Notes: a model not told the origin generated them from the letters alone. A stretch of 64,000 nt of DNA from Vibrio sp. D404a (GCF_030248535.1 NZ_JAHGAJ010000005.1:124001-188000); one strand, 5' to 3'. Counted from the stretch's first letter, positions 1-8,818 are shown. A program made the numbers and translations.

Positions 1-122
1 TAGCTATAGTTAAGTGTTCTGTAAATAAATTACAAATAAAGTGTGATTTATGTCTTGTTTTTGGTTCGGTTAGGTGTAAAATCACCGTATAAAGAAAATT
101 TATTACATCTGTGGTGATTATT

Positions 123-257
123 ATGGGTTACGAACTAGGTAATGTTTACGTGGGTCATATTGTGGCGAAGAACATGATGCATGACGCGCTACATGGCAAA
201 CCAAAGCAGAAAAAAATCTCATTCGTTAAGCGAATGATGAAGAAAATGGCTAAATAG
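123..257 (+). CDS. Small basic protein, 44 aa, unknown function
   Basis: A 44-codon reading frame from ATG to TAG, followed 23 bases later by a strong intrinsic terminator. The product begins MGYELGNVYVGHIVAKN and ends in a lysine-rich, methionine-rich tail (KRMMKKMAK), so it is small and strongly basic. The Shine-Dalgarno sequence is weak (GGTGATT just before the ATG). A short palindrome, GGTGTAAAATCACC, lies at 73-86 in the likely promoter region. I do not recognise a family. The terminator placement and the absence of another gene on this strand support a real monocistronic transcript, but the same transcript could be a small RNA instead. Confidence 0.5.
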   Translation: MGYELGNVYVGHIVAKNMMHDALHGKPKQKKISFVKRMMKKMAK

Positions 258-280
258 TCATTGATATAAAAGGATTTTTA

Positions 281-312
281 AAGGCCTTAAGCGATTTGCT
301 TAAGGCCTTTTT
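281..312 (+). terminator. Rho-independent terminator of the 44-aa gene
   Basis: A perfect 12-bp stem (281-292 with 298-309), a 5-nt loop and a T tract to 312. It ends the transcript of the preceding small gene. Confidence 0.85.
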
Positions 313-417
313 CGTATTCAACATAGCATCAGTTCTAATGAAATCACTGTTGATACGTCTCTTTGTGGATGGACACAAAATTTCTTGAGCGATGAACTTA
401 GCACTTAGCAGTTGGCG

Positions 418-1035
418 TTATCCCGCTGACTGATTAGAGAGATCAACCACGTTATTTGGAATGGCATCAAGGCCATGCTCTTTCATCCAAGCTTCGAGGT
501 TGTCAGCACCACCAATGTACTTACCGTCTAGCCAGATTTGTGGCACGGTGACCGGTGTTTTTTGCCCGATGTGTGCTTTAACTTCTGGGATCATTCGATA
601 AAGCGCTGCACTGTCTTTTACAACATCATGATACTGGTACTCGACGCCTGCTTCATCAAGCATCTTTTTCGCTTTCACACAGAAAGGGCAGGTTGCTTTA
701 CCATAAACAATATTCCCTTTCAGCGTATCGCGCTCGGTCCACTCTTTAATTACAGATTGAACTAAAACGCCTCGGTTCAATGCTTCGCCTTGGCTAACCA
801 CTTTACCTTCAACAACTAGGATTGGGGCATGCCAAGCACCAAGCTTTAGAGGTTCCCACCAGTGAGATAACCAATCTTTTACCTCTAGCTCTACTTCAAC
901 ATCCGATAATTCGTTATCAAACGTATCCTGAAGAATATCTTTGGTCAGCGTACACTCACCACAAGGGATATTGACCTTGAATGGTCCCCAGCTTCCGCCC
1001 CAGCGGTATAAGGTAATTTTAATTGGTTTGCTCAT
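418..1035 (-). CDS. Tandem thioredoxin-fold / glutaredoxin protein
   Basis: A 205-aa predicted cytoplasmic redox protein. The C-terminal half is a glutaredoxin domain with active site CPFC at residues 116-119, a TVPQIW cis-proline segment and a GGADNLEAW motif, as in GSH-dependent reductases. The N-terminal half (about 1-95) looks like a second thioredoxin-like fold with its own CGEC at 25-28. The open frame extends 17 codons further upstream, but the ATG at 1035 is preceded by a good GAGGA Shine-Dalgarno site and gives the natural N-terminus MSKPIKITLYRW, so it is preferred. It is monocistronic and its substrate is unknown. The glutaredoxin assignment is firm; the role of the N-terminal CxxC is inference. 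Confidence 0.85.
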   Translation of the reverse strand: MSKPIKITLYRWGGSWGPFKVNIPCGECTLTKDILQDTFDNELSDVEVELEVKDWLSHWWEPLKLGAWHAPILVVEGKVVSQGEALNRGVLVQSVIKEWTERDTLKGNIVYGKATCPFCVKAKKMLDEAGVEYQYHDVVKDSAALYRMIPEVKAHIGQKTPVTVPQIWLDGKYIGGADNLEAWMKEHGLDAIPNNVVDLSNQSAG

Positions 1036-1186
1036 AGTGACATCCTCGTTTTCATTCTCTTGTAAATATAGAACGATAAGAGCCAATTTTTATTTCATTG
1101 AAATGTAAATTTATCATCTATCTGCAGTTTTCTGCTTTTTGCTTTCGGTTTTCTAAGCTAGGGCAGAAACGGCAGTGCAAACCTGA

Positions 1187-2062
1187 TTAGCGCTCTTTCT
1201 TTGTTTCCCAGTGGGTAATGAAAGCCACTGAGGCAATGATGATTGCGGCACCAAGCCACAATCGACCTGGCGGTACCCAGCTAAATACAATCCAGCCCGC
1301 CAATACGTTAAGAGGTAGCTTTGCATGATCAAAAGGTTGAACGAACGACGCGTCAGCTACGGAATATGCTTTCACAATCGCCCATTGTGCTAGAGCTGTG
1401 AGTACACCGATGACAACCAGAATCGCCCAGATGTTAAAACCGCTTGGCATTTGCCATTCTGGAGCAGCCAACAGAATGTTGAACGGTGTGATCAGAAGCA
1501 GCAGGTATACCACCATGGTTGATGGGCTGTCGTCAGAAGAGAGCTTTTTCACCATCAAAGAGTAGCAAGCCCAAAAGAATGCAGCACCCACGGGCAATAG
1601 TGTTGCCCAGCTGAAATCATCGGCCCATGGTTCAAGGATGATCATCGCACCAGCAAAACCAGCTAATGTTGCACCCCAACGAGCTTTACCTACGTTCTCT
1701 TTTAGAAACAGGCCAGAGCCAACGGTTGCGAAGAGCGGAGAGGTCATCAGTAGCGCAATGCCTTGCCAAATCGGCACGGGGTAGGCGAGTGCCCATATCC
1801 ATAACTGAATACCGATAACCGACAAGAAAACACGGGCGATGTGCATTTTTAGGTTGTTGGTTTGCAGCGCTCGACGAATCCCCAACGTTTGCAAATATGG
1901 AAGAATGGCAAAGAAGGCAATGGCGTATTGAATAACAGCAACAGTGGTTGAAGCGAGCCCAAAATGAATACTGGCGATTTGGGTTAGGCTGTTAATAATG
2001 GCGAATGCAAGGCCAGCGGTAAGCATCCAGCTTGCGCCTTGGATAGGCTGATGTTGAGACAT
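1187..2062 (-). CDS. EamA/DMT-family permease
   Basis: A 291-aa inner-membrane protein with about ten hydrophobic segments arranged as two EamA repeats (roughly residues 10-140 and 150-285), the layout of drug/metabolite transporters such as RhaT- or YdcZ-like exporters. The length is typical. The inter-repeat region contains LPVGAAFFWACYSLMVKKL, a common start of the second EamA repeat. The substrate cannot be read from the sequence. It lies downstream of the porin on the same strand but behind that gene's terminator, so it probably has its own promoter in the 2063-2160 interval. Confidence 0.85.
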   Translation of the reverse strand: MSQHQPIQGASWMLTAGLAFAIINSLTQIASIHFGLASTTVAVIQYAIAFFAILPYLQTLGIRRALQTNNLKMHIARVFLSVIGIQLWIWALAYPVPIWQGIALLMTSPLFATVGSGLFLKENVGKARWGATLAGFAGAMIILEPWADDFSWATLLPVGAAFFWACYSLMVKKLSSDDSPSTMVVYLLLLITPFNILLAAPEWQMPSGFNIWAILVVIGVLTALAQWAIVKAYSVADASFVQPFDHAKLPLNVLAGWIVFSWVPPGRLWLGAAIIIASVAFITHWETKKER

Positions 2063-2164
2063 AATGTTTCTAGTTCATTGATGTGATTTACGTATGATAC
2101 GGATTTAACGCAATGAAACCAGAGAAAAGCGTTGATGAAGTTAATCAGAATTATTGAATAAAAC

Positions 2165-2193
2165 AAAAAAAGCTGAGCAAGTGCTCAGCTTTT
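2165..2193 (-). terminator. Terminator of the OmpU-like porin gene
   Basis: An inverted repeat (2168-2179 with 2182-2193, core GCTGAGC/GCTCAGC) followed on the minus strand by a run of seven T residues. It sits 26 bases past the porin stop codon. Confidence 0.85.
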
Positions 2194-2218
2194 CTAAGGT
2201 GTCATCTAGAAGACTAGA

Positions 2219-3205
2219 TTAGAAGTCGTAGCGTACACCTAGGCGAAGCGTGTCTTCACCTTCAGTCACAATACCCGCGGTCTTAACTTCGTCTAGACCG
2301 TTTAGGTAGTACGATAGGTAAGTGCGGAAGTTGCTGTTGAACTTGTAGTAACCCGCTAGTTCGATACCGTCAGTTGCATCAACTTTAGTACCGTTCGCTT
2401 GCTCGTTCTCTTGGTATGTGTATACCGCTGCTGCAGAGATTTGCTTAGTAAATTTGTACTGAGCTGCAAATTCCATTGCTGTGAAAGATTTGTCATCTGT
2501 ACCTGTTGCTTTGTCATCTAGGTCACCCGTAGAGTAAGTGGCAGCAAGGTATAGGTTGTCTAGAGAGTAAGCCGCACCCGCTAACACTTGGTTTGCGCTA
2601 CCCGCGCCAGCACCTAGATCTTCAGCCGCGTAAGTAATACCAAGGTCTAGACCGATTGGCAGTGAGTAAACACCAGAGATGCCGTAGCCATCAGAGTCTT
2701 TTGCGCTGTTTGTTTTGTATGTTGCTTCCAACTGCAGGGCATCAAAGCCACCGCGGTATGCGAATACGCCGTCTTCTTTGTCAGAAGCAGAGTCGATAAC
2801 TTGCTGAACACCAGAGAACTCAGTGATATCGGTGAAGTCAGAAACGATAACTGAAGCCATGTCTTGACGACCGAAAGAGATTGCTTGGCCATCAAAATCA
2901 ACACCCGCGTACATGTAACGGTTTTTGAACGTGCTATCGCCAGTACCTTGCTCAGCTTCGTAAAAACCAAACGCAGTTGCTGTGTCAGTCAGTTGGCTTT
3001 CACCTTTAAGGTTTAGACGGAAACGTGTTTTGTCTTCCATAGAACCTTCTACTTCAGCACCGCCTGAACCGATGAAGTCGCCACGGAATTCCGCACGACC
3101 GCCAATTTTAAGCTCAGTACCGTCAGAGTTGTAAACTGTTGCTGCTAGAGATGAACCTGAAACTAGTGCTGCTACCACTGCAGAAGCTAGGACTGCCTTT
3201 TTCAT
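2219..3205 (-). CDS. OmpU-like general porin
   Basis: A 328-aa outer-membrane trimeric porin. It has a signal peptide (MKKAVLASAVVAALVSGSSLA) followed by ATVYNSDGTELKIGGRAE, the usual first beta-strand of gammaproteobacterial porins, and ends with a terminal phenylalanine (LRLGVRYDF), the BamA recognition signature. The reading frame can be extended two codons to a GTG, but the ATG at 3205 matches the usual MKK start and has an AAGG-type ribosome site. It resembles Vibrio OmpU/OmpH porins. Expression is probably high, given the long AT-rich leader and strong terminator. Regulation by ToxR, as for OmpU, is possible but not shown here. Confidence 0.9.
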   Translation of the reverse strand: MKKAVLASAVVAALVSGSSLAATVYNSDGTELKIGGRAEFRGDFIGSGGAEVEGSMEDKTRFRLNLKGESQLTDTATAFGFYEAEQGTGDSTFKNRYMYAGVDFDGQAISFGRQDMASVIVSDFTDITEFSGVQQVIDSASDKEDGVFAYRGGFDALQLEATYKTNSAKDSDGYGISGVYSLPIGLDLGITYAAEDLGAGAGSANQVLAGAAYSLDNLYLAATYSTGDLDDKATGTDDKSFTAMEFAAQYKFTKQISAAAVYTYQENEQANGTKVDATDGIELAGYYKFNSNFRTYLSYYLNGLDEVKTAGIVTEGEDTLRLGVRYDF

Positions 3206-3572
3206 AATCACTTACCTTGTATTGTAAATTCCGTGAGCGTAGTGCTCGTTCTTTTCGAGATGGGGTTAATTTAGAGCAGCCAAATTAAGCTTTCATTTCT
3301 ATAAAATTACATTTTCGTGAATAGGGAACTTTTCGTTAGTTATTAATTTAATTACACTTTTGTTTCATTTTTATTGATGTGAATGAATATTTAGTCAATA
3401 AGTAAAGTTTTTTTTGCTTGTTTATTCAGTGCAGATTTCGGAGGGAGCAAGAGAGGTAACTTGTTGTTATTGCATCGTTCGTTGAGGGAATTAAAGGTTG
3501 TTCTGGTGATCGTTTAGGTTATGATTCAGACAATGTTCAAAGAACGATTAGAGCCAGTAGCGGAGAAGCCGG
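3206..3572. other. Divergent intergenic region between porin and hydrolase
   Basis: A 367-bp AT-rich stretch with no credible reading frame. It must hold the leftward porin promoter and the rightward promoter of the aspartoacylase-like gene. A GGAG ribosome site lies just before the ATG at 3573. On the minus strand a TTGACT element occurs in the AT-rich centre, but its -10 partner is poor, so no promoter is called. Confidence 0.4.
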
Positions 3573-4580
3573 ATGAAAACAGAGTACTTAGGGGATGTAT
3601 TGCAAGGAAGGCAGGTGATTACCTCTCTTAACGTTGATGACCTCCCTATTGGAGAGCACCAATTCTGGTTCCAAGTGACTAGCGATGGCTTAGGGCAGCC
3701 GAAAAATATGCCGGTGTCTGTTTTTAAAGGCAGTCAAGAAGGGCCGAAGTTGATGATAACAGCCGGTATTCACGGCGATGAACTTAACGGTGTACTCGCT
3801 GCGCAGCAAATCATTCGCGATCTTTTCAGCTCAACATTGAAAGGAACCGTGACGATTGTTCCTACTGTTAATCTGCCGGGGCTTTTGAATCATAGTCGGG
3901 ATTTTGTTTCATCTGATCCTGGCTCATGTCCGGCAAATCTCAATCGTTTGTTCCCTGGAGATGCTCATGGCTTGGCGGCTGAGCGTTTTGTCGCATCATT
4001 GTGGGAGCACTTGCTAAAGCACAACGCGACCTTCGCTGTCGATCTTCATACCCAGACCCGTGGTGCTGTGTATCCGTTGTATGTCTTTGCTGACTATCGA
4101 ATCGAGCAGTGTGTTGAAATGGCGCGTCTAATGCGACCAGATTGTGTGCTTAACGATCCCGGAGATCCCGGTATTCTAGAGACGGTTTGGAACCGCAGTG
4201 GTATTCCAAGTGTGACTGTTGAGGTGGGTATGGGCAAAGTGACTCAACCAGAAATGATTCAACGAGCGGTGGATGGCGTATTTAATATACTCCGACACTA
4301 CGACATGCTAAGTGACAACATCAAAGCTTGTGCCTTACCTGAGATCGATTGGATCGTTGGTGACAGTGTCGTTTCTATTCGTGCGGATATTGGTGGTTTT
4401 GTTCTGCCTCAAGTCTCTTTGTTGCAGCAGGTTGTAGCCGGTGACCTATTGGCGATTCAGTATGATGCATTCGGCAATGAGTGTCGTCGTTATTTGTCGC
4501 CTTCGAAAGGGCATGTATTGAGTTATAACGTGGATGCTCTTCGAGAGCCGGGGGCCTTGGTTGCACGTCTATTGTGTTAG
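3573..4580 (+). CDS. Succinylglutamate desuccinylase/aspartoacylase-family zinc hydrolase
   Basis: A 335-aa predicted cytoplasmic zinc-dependent amidohydrolase of the M14-like AstE/AspA superfamily. The metal motif GIHGDELNG (His and Glu ligands) is near residue 67 and a second His ligand is in AVDLHTQTRG near residue 165. SVTVEVGMG near 215 carries the expected catalytic Glu. It is longer than AstE of the arginine pathway and is not beside other ast genes, so arginine catabolism is not implied. Proteins of this type in vibrios are annotated as generic deacylases. The substrate is unknown. Confidence 0.82.
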   Translation: MKTEYLGDVLQGRQVITSLNVDDLPIGEHQFWFQVTSDGLGQPKNMPVSVFKGSQEGPKLMITAGIHGDELNGVLAAQQIIRDLFSSTLKGTVTIVPTVNLPGLLNHSRDFVSSDPGSCPANLNRLFPGDAHGLAAERFVASLWEHLLKHNATFAVDLHTQTRGAVYPLYVFADYRIEQCVEMARLMRPDCVLNDPGDPGILETVWNRSGIPSVTVEVGMGKVTQPEMIQRAVDGVFNILRHYDMLSDNIKACALPEIDWIVGDSVVSIRADIGGFVLPQVSLLQQVVAGDLLAIQYDAFGNECRRYLSPSKGHVLSYNVDALREPGALVARLLC

Positions 4581-4606
4581 ATGAGAGGCATCTATGAACA
4601 ATAGAT

Positions 4607-4631
4607 AAAAAAAACCGAGCAGAGCTCGGTT
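4607..4631 (-). terminator. Leftward intrinsic terminator without an obvious gene
   Basis: An 8-bp stem (4613-4620 with 4624-4631) and, on the minus strand, an eight-T tract. It lies beyond the bidirectional terminator at 4767-4799, so the leftward transcript it ends is unclear: either read-through from the scs-like operon or an unannotated RNA from 4632-4766. Confidence 0.7.
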
Positions 4632-4766
4632 AAAGGACAGTGGCCATAGAGTAGGCATGTATGTCGAGTTCTTTGTCTCAACGTCCTCTAAGTTAGTCGC
4701 AGTAAATGAAACTTCTATGGACTAATGATGACACTTTGAAACCACTTTGATTTCATTGAGATGACG

Positions 4767-4799
4767 AAAAATGGAAGCGCGATTCGCTTCCATTTTTTT
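4767..4799. terminator. Bidirectional terminator after scsC-like gene
   Basis: A 13-bp perfect stem (4767-4779 with 4785-4797) with A and T tracts on both sides. It lies just past the leftward thiol-oxidoreductase stop codon and would end that operon. Confidence 0.85.
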
Positions 4800-4806
4800 C
4801 ACTTGA

Positions 4807-5526
4807 CTAAAATGCTTGGTCTACGACATCTTTGAGCTTGTCGTAAGGCATGTATCCCGGAAGGAACTGACCATTGATGATCATGGTCGGTGTGCCTGTT
4901 AGACCCAGAGCTGAGAATGTTTGATGGTTGGTGGTGAGAACCGAATCAAGCTCTGGTGTCGACTTCAGCAGCTCTTCTGTACCCGTGCGTTTCGCCACTG
5001 CTTCTAAAGAACGAGTCGTATGCAGGCCGCTTTTTGCTACAAGCAGGTCATGAACTTCAGTGTACGCTTCTGGCTTTTGCTCCCAGACATTCATGGCATA
5101 GAGTGCAGAGTTGGTTTCGATCTTATCGAGCTTTTGTTGCTTGAACGACACGTAAACGTTGATGACCTTGAGGTCTTTCTCTTCTTCTACCAGTTGTCCA
5201 AGGGCTTTCTCTAATCGTTTACAGAAAGGACAGTTGTAGTCAGTAAAGTTGATGATGATGTTCTTGCTATCTGGGTTACCCATAATCGGGTGAGCTGGAT
5301 TATTGTAGAGCCATTCTTGACTATCAGCTTGTGCCTTTTCTGCTTGCTCTTTACCCGCTAAGTACTGTTGTAGGCTAGTATGCAGACCTGAAATGGTTTC
5401 AGGGTTCTCTTTTAGAAAAGTGTTGATCTCTTCCAGTTGCTGCTCTTGTTGAGGGCTCAAAGCGGCCAATGCTGTGGTAGAAAACAGAGCGCTTAAGATA
5501 ACGCCAGCCAGTAGATGTTTCTTCAT
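4807..5526 (-). CDS. scsC: DsbA-family periplasmic thiol oxidoreductase (ScsC-like)
   Basis: A 239-aa exported thioredoxin-fold protein. It has a signal peptide (MKKHLLAGVILSALFSTTALA), a helical N-terminal stalk rich in Gln/Glu of the type that trimerises Salmonella ScsC, then the active site CPFC near residues 99-102 and a cis-proline loop GTPTMIIN near 205. The ATG at 5526 is chosen over the longer frame because it starts the signal peptide. It is the last gene of a leftward cluster with a DsbD/ScsB-like transmembrane reductant supplier and a ScsD-like thioredoxin. In the Scs family ScsC is kept reduced by ScsB and acts in copper stress or disulfide isomerisation. That role is inferred from context here. 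Confidence 0.85.
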   Translation of the reverse strand: MKKHLLAGVILSALFSTTALAALSPQQEQQLEEINTFLKENPETISGLHTSLQQYLAGKEQAEKAQADSQEWLYNNPAHPIMGNPDSKNIIINFTDYNCPFCKRLEKALGQLVEEEKDLKVINVYVSFKQQKLDKIETNSALYAMNVWEQKPEAYTEVHDLLVAKSGLHTTRSLEAVAKRTGTEELLKSTPELDSVLTTNHQTFSALGLTGTPTMIINGQFLPGYMPYDKLKDVVDQAF

Positions 5527-5595
5527 TATTAATTCTCTTATTGAGGCCACTCTTATCGTTCATGTAAGAGTGGCATTGGTATAAGTTGGATTCGA

Positions 5596-6150
5596 TTAAG
5601 CCAAAGCGGCACGCAACCAAATTCCGAATGGTGTTGTGACACCGGTAGTAATACTCTTGATTTCACCGTCTTTTATTATGGCAATGGTCGGGGTCACACT
5701 GATGGCCCAATCGCGGCCAATGTGTCCATTAACATCATTGAGTACCGGAAAACTGTAGTCCTTTGCCTGCATAAAGCGTGACACCCTTTCATTACTCCCT
5801 GACGAGAGTGATACAGAGACGACATTATGAGATTTCGCTAACCAATCGACACTTGGGCTGACGAATTTGCACGCGCCACACCAGGTTGCCCAAAAGTAGA
5901 CAATCACAGGCTCTCCCTGTTTGCTCAATTCCAACAGATCAACTTGTTCACCTTGGACAGTCGTGCCGACCATAGGTAATGCATCACCTTGAGGCATCGA
6001 CTGCGCGCGATAAAAATCCATCGCCGCCGAGATAATTCCAACAATAAGCAGGATTGATAGCAGCTCTTTGCTCCAACGTTTTATCCGTTGACCAATCCCC
6101 GCTCTCTTTTGGCTCGTTTGCTTCGTTTGATGGGTTTTAGATTGGGGCAT
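5596..6150 (-). CDS. scsD: Membrane-anchored thioredoxin-like protein (ScsD-like)
   Basis: A 184-aa protein with a basic N-terminus, one membrane segment (about residues 31-48, ELLSILLIVGIISAAMDFY) and a periplasmic TlpA/thioredoxin domain. The active site is WCGAC near residue 90, in the segment VYFWATWCGACKF, followed by a cis-proline SVTPTIAII near 155. Its start lies 6 bases after the ScsB-like stop, so the two are almost certainly co-translated. ScsD-type proteins are the least understood partners of the Scs system. The family fit is strong; the partner relationship is inferred from the operon. Confidence 0.85.
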   Translation of the reverse strand: MPQSKTHQTKQTSQKRAGIGQRIKRWSKELLSILLIVGIISAAMDFYRAQSMPQGDALPMVGTTVQGEQVDLLELSKQGEPVIVYFWATWCGACKFVSPSVDWLAKSHNVVSVSLSSGSNERVSRFMQAKDYSFPVLNDVNGHIGRDWAISVTPTIAIIKDGEIKSITTGVTTPFGIWLRAALA

Positions 6151-6156
6151 GATTGT

Positions 6157-8265
6157 TTACCTCGCTGAATCGATAGTTTGAACCACGGTGTCACCGTTCA
6201 AGATGACAGGAAGTGGTATACCGGTTGGTGCGCTTGGGCCGTAAACAATATTGAATGGTACGCCGTAGCGACCGTTACTTTGTAGGTAATCGGTCACGCG
6301 CTCACTTGGCGTGGTCCAATCGCCCTTCATCAATATCATGTCTTGTTGCTGGAGGTGAGAGTAGACAGGATCTTGCAAGATCACGCCGACCTTGTTTGCC
6401 TTACAGGTGATACACCAGTCAGCAGTGACATCGACAAATACCGTTTTCCCTTGAGTAACAAGGGCTGGGATTAGCTTAGCATCGAGTGGCTGCCACGGAA
6501 GGTCGTCAACGATAGGTGTACGCCAATGCTCTGCCGTGACGCTGCCTACAATAAGGCCGATACCGGATAGCACGGTCGTAATCGCCAGTAGTGGTACCAT
6601 CACTTTGCGTCCTAATTTGACGCCAACCCAGACAAGTACTGCGATAAAAATCGTTACACACAGAACTATGGTTGGGAATAAGCCAATAAATGGTTTCAGT
6701 AGGCTTGCTAACCATAGGCTGGTCACAAACATCATCAAGCCAAACAGAAGCTTAACGTGGTTCATCCATGTCCCGGGTTTTGGCAACAGTCTTGTCAGGC
6801 TCGGGAACAGAGCAAACAGCAGCCAAGGAGAGCTCATGCCTAGACCAAGCGCCAAGAAAATAGCCCACAATTCGGCGTAGCTGGCACCGAGAGCATAAGC
6901 CACCGCTGTACCTAAGAAAGGAGCGCTACACGGCGTTGCCAGCAGCGTAGCAAACATGCCTTGGACAAAGTGACCTGAGTGTGAGTTGTCACCTTGTGTC
7001 GCCATCCATGTATTCATTCGTGACGGTAATTGAAATTCAAACAGACCGAGTAGGTTAAGTGAGAACAACAATGTGATGATCAACATTAGAGCGATGAACC
7101 AAACGCTTTGGAACTGAATGCCCCAACCCACTGCGTTTCCACCCACTTTCAATAACGTCATCCCCGTAGCCAGAATCGCAAATGAGGTCATAACGCCCAG
7201 TGCAGACGCAATGAACGAGAAACGAATGTGTTTGTTTGAAGCACTTTGGTTTTGAACAATGCTGTTGAGCTTCATGCCGAGCACTGGAAGAACACATGGC
7301 ATGATGTTGAGGATGAGTCCTCCAATCAGGGCAAAACCGACCATGACCCAGAAGCATTGGGAGGTGTTCTCGTAGACAATGGCTTGCGAACCAACTGTGG
7401 CAGACAGCTCTTCGGCAAAGTTGGTGTCTGAGATAGTCACGCTGACAAGACGATCGGTCAGGTCGACTTCGCCGAGCCAGTTGGCTACGTCAAACACCGC
7501 CGTCAGGGTATTGTTAGTGATATGAAGCGCTGGCTGAGAAAAGAATTCATCGATAACCGATTCGCCATCAATGAGAACCTGTGGCTTATCCCAAGCTTGA
7601 TCGTTGTCGAGTTGAACAACTAGCTGCTGATTGGCTTTGTCCCAGAAAAGTTGTTCGTTAGATACGTGATAAGCAGATTTAGGTGCACGACTCATGCCTT
7701 GGTTGAACAAGAACATGGCCTGCTCATCAAGTGTCAGCGATTGTCCGTCGATAGGCAATTCAATCGCATAATCATGGAGGACACAAATTGTCGTGCACGA
7801 TGGAAAAGTCAGGTTCGCACGAAATATCGCAGGTTGGGTCGGATCTTTTAGAGTCAGAGTCACTGGAAAGCTAACATGACCTTTGTATCCTAAAGTCATC
7901 ACACCAAGCTGCTCATAATAGGTCGGAATAGGCCAATGCCACTCAACAGACTCAATGTTGCTTGAATCTGACCAGTCCCAACTTGGTGGGATGCCGCCTT
8001 CACCAGGACTGCGCCAATAGGTTTTCCAATCACCAGATAGTTCGACATCGAGAACGGTTTGAATGATTTTGCCGTTATCAGCTTGTTCGCCCGTCGACAT
8101 CAACCGCATCTTAACGGGTGGATGTTCAGGTGCACTGATCCAGCCTGTGCTTTGAGCAGAAGCGATCATTGGCAACAGCAAAAGTACGGTAGCGAGTAGT
8201 TTTACGCATGCGCGATTAACGGTTGCTATAACGTCAGCAACGGTATTAGTTCGTGTGTTGTACAC
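6157..8265 (-). CDS. scsB: ScsB-like transmembrane thiol reductant conduit (DsbD family)
   Basis: A 702-aa inner-membrane electron carrier. Order: signal or anchor segment, a large periplasmic N-terminal domain (about 40-300), a DsbD-type transmembrane domain with the paired redox cysteines in IMPCVLP near 324 and TPCSAPF near 445, and a C-terminal periplasmic thioredoxin domain with WCITC near 617. DsbD itself is usually shorter (about 570 aa); the larger N-terminal domain and extra length point to ScsB. The N-terminal domain also has a cysteine pair (SCTTIC near 158). It passes cytoplasmic thioredoxin electrons to ScsC-like partners, and those genes follow at once on the same strand. Confidence 0.9.
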   Translation of the reverse strand: MYNTRTNTVADVIATVNRACVKLLATVLLLLPMIASAQSTGWISAPEHPPVKMRLMSTGEQADNGKIIQTVLDVELSGDWKTYWRSPGEGGIPPSWDWSDSSNIESVEWHWPIPTYYEQLGVMTLGYKGHVSFPVTLTLKDPTQPAIFRANLTFPSCTTICVLHDYAIELPIDGQSLTLDEQAMFLFNQGMSRAPKSAYHVSNEQLFWDKANQQLVVQLDNDQAWDKPQVLIDGESVIDEFFSQPALHITNNTLTAVFDVANWLGEVDLTDRLVSVTISDTNFAEELSATVGSQAIVYENTSQCFWVMVGFALIGGLILNIMPCVLPVLGMKLNSIVQNQSASNKHIRFSFIASALGVMTSFAILATGMTLLKVGGNAVGWGIQFQSVWFIALMLIITLLFSLNLLGLFEFQLPSRMNTWMATQGDNSHSGHFVQGMFATLLATPCSAPFLGTAVAYALGASYAELWAIFLALGLGMSSPWLLFALFPSLTRLLPKPGTWMNHVKLLFGLMMFVTSLWLASLLKPFIGLFPTIVLCVTIFIAVLVWVGVKLGRKVMVPLLAITTVLSGIGLIVGSVTAEHWRTPIVDDLPWQPLDAKLIPALVTQGKTVFVDVTADWCITCKANKVGVILQDPVYSHLQQQDMILMKGDWTTPSERVTDYLQSNGRYGVPFNIVYGPSAPTGIPLPVILNGDTVVQTIDSAR

Positions 8266-8311
8266 AAATGTATCTCCAAAAAGTAAATAGAAAGGGTGAG
8301 AAGCCCTTTAC

Positions 8312-8818
8312 TTACTCTCTAAATATACAGTGCTCTAGATGGATGCGGTGTTTAACCTTTCTGGATGCTCGATCATGATTAGCCGGAATGCGCGATGATC
8401 TTGGCGCGCTAACTAATGCGATAACAAGCAGAAACGTAAGAGGAAGAACCCAATTAGTCAGTGGGCCCGAGAAAGAAAGCATGTTCTTAGACAGGCTGCA
8501 GCTACTTTTACCGGGGGAGGTCAAAGGTTGAGAAGCGGAAGGACCGAATACATTGTCATACAGAGATTGCATTTCAGAAGACGGTTCAACAGCAGATGAC
8601 ACTTGTGCCACTTTTTCAAAAGAGAGGTTCGCGTTTGAGAAGAGTTTGTCTGCGGATACAGTTGCTGCCAGACAAGTCATGATGACTAATCCGGTAAGCA
8701 ATAAAGCCCAAAGCGATCTTTGTTGGCTCAAGCTGTAGTTAGGTAAAACAGACAGAGGTGAATCCTGCAAACGAAAAATTAACACGGTTAGGGTAGTGAA
8801 TAATTTGGTGTGCGACAA
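8312..8818 (-). CDS. Small membrane protein heading the scs-like operon, unknown family
   Basis: Up to 168 aa, with two hydrophobic segments: SLWALLLTGLVIMTCLAATV near residue 35-55 and NWVLPLTFLLVIALVSAP near 120-137. A polar, presumably periplasmic loop between them contains a cysteine (SSCSLSK). It stops 46 bases before the ScsB-like start and has no terminator between, so it probably opens the operon. The position matches that of scsA in enterobacteria but I cannot confirm homology. The start is uncertain: the longest frame uses TTG with no good ribosome site, and a GTG at 8785 is an alternative. Confidence 0.55.
   Translation of the reverse strand: MSHTKLFTTLTVLIFRLQDSPLSVLPNYSLSQQRSLWALLLTGLVIMTCLAATVSADKLFSNANLSFEKVAQVSSAVEPSSEMQSLYDNVFGPSASQPLTSPGKSSCSLSKNMLSFSGPLTNWVLPLTFLLVIALVSAPRSSRIPANHDRASRKVKHRIHLEHCIFRE

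Noticed and set aside
2647..2970. A 107-codon frame inside the porin gene
   Set aside because: It is a shadow frame within a highly expressed coding region on the same strand.
3573..4580. astE of the arginine succinyltransferase pathway
   Set aside because: The protein belongs to the same superfamily, but there are no other ast genes around and the sequence seems closer to generic deacylases.
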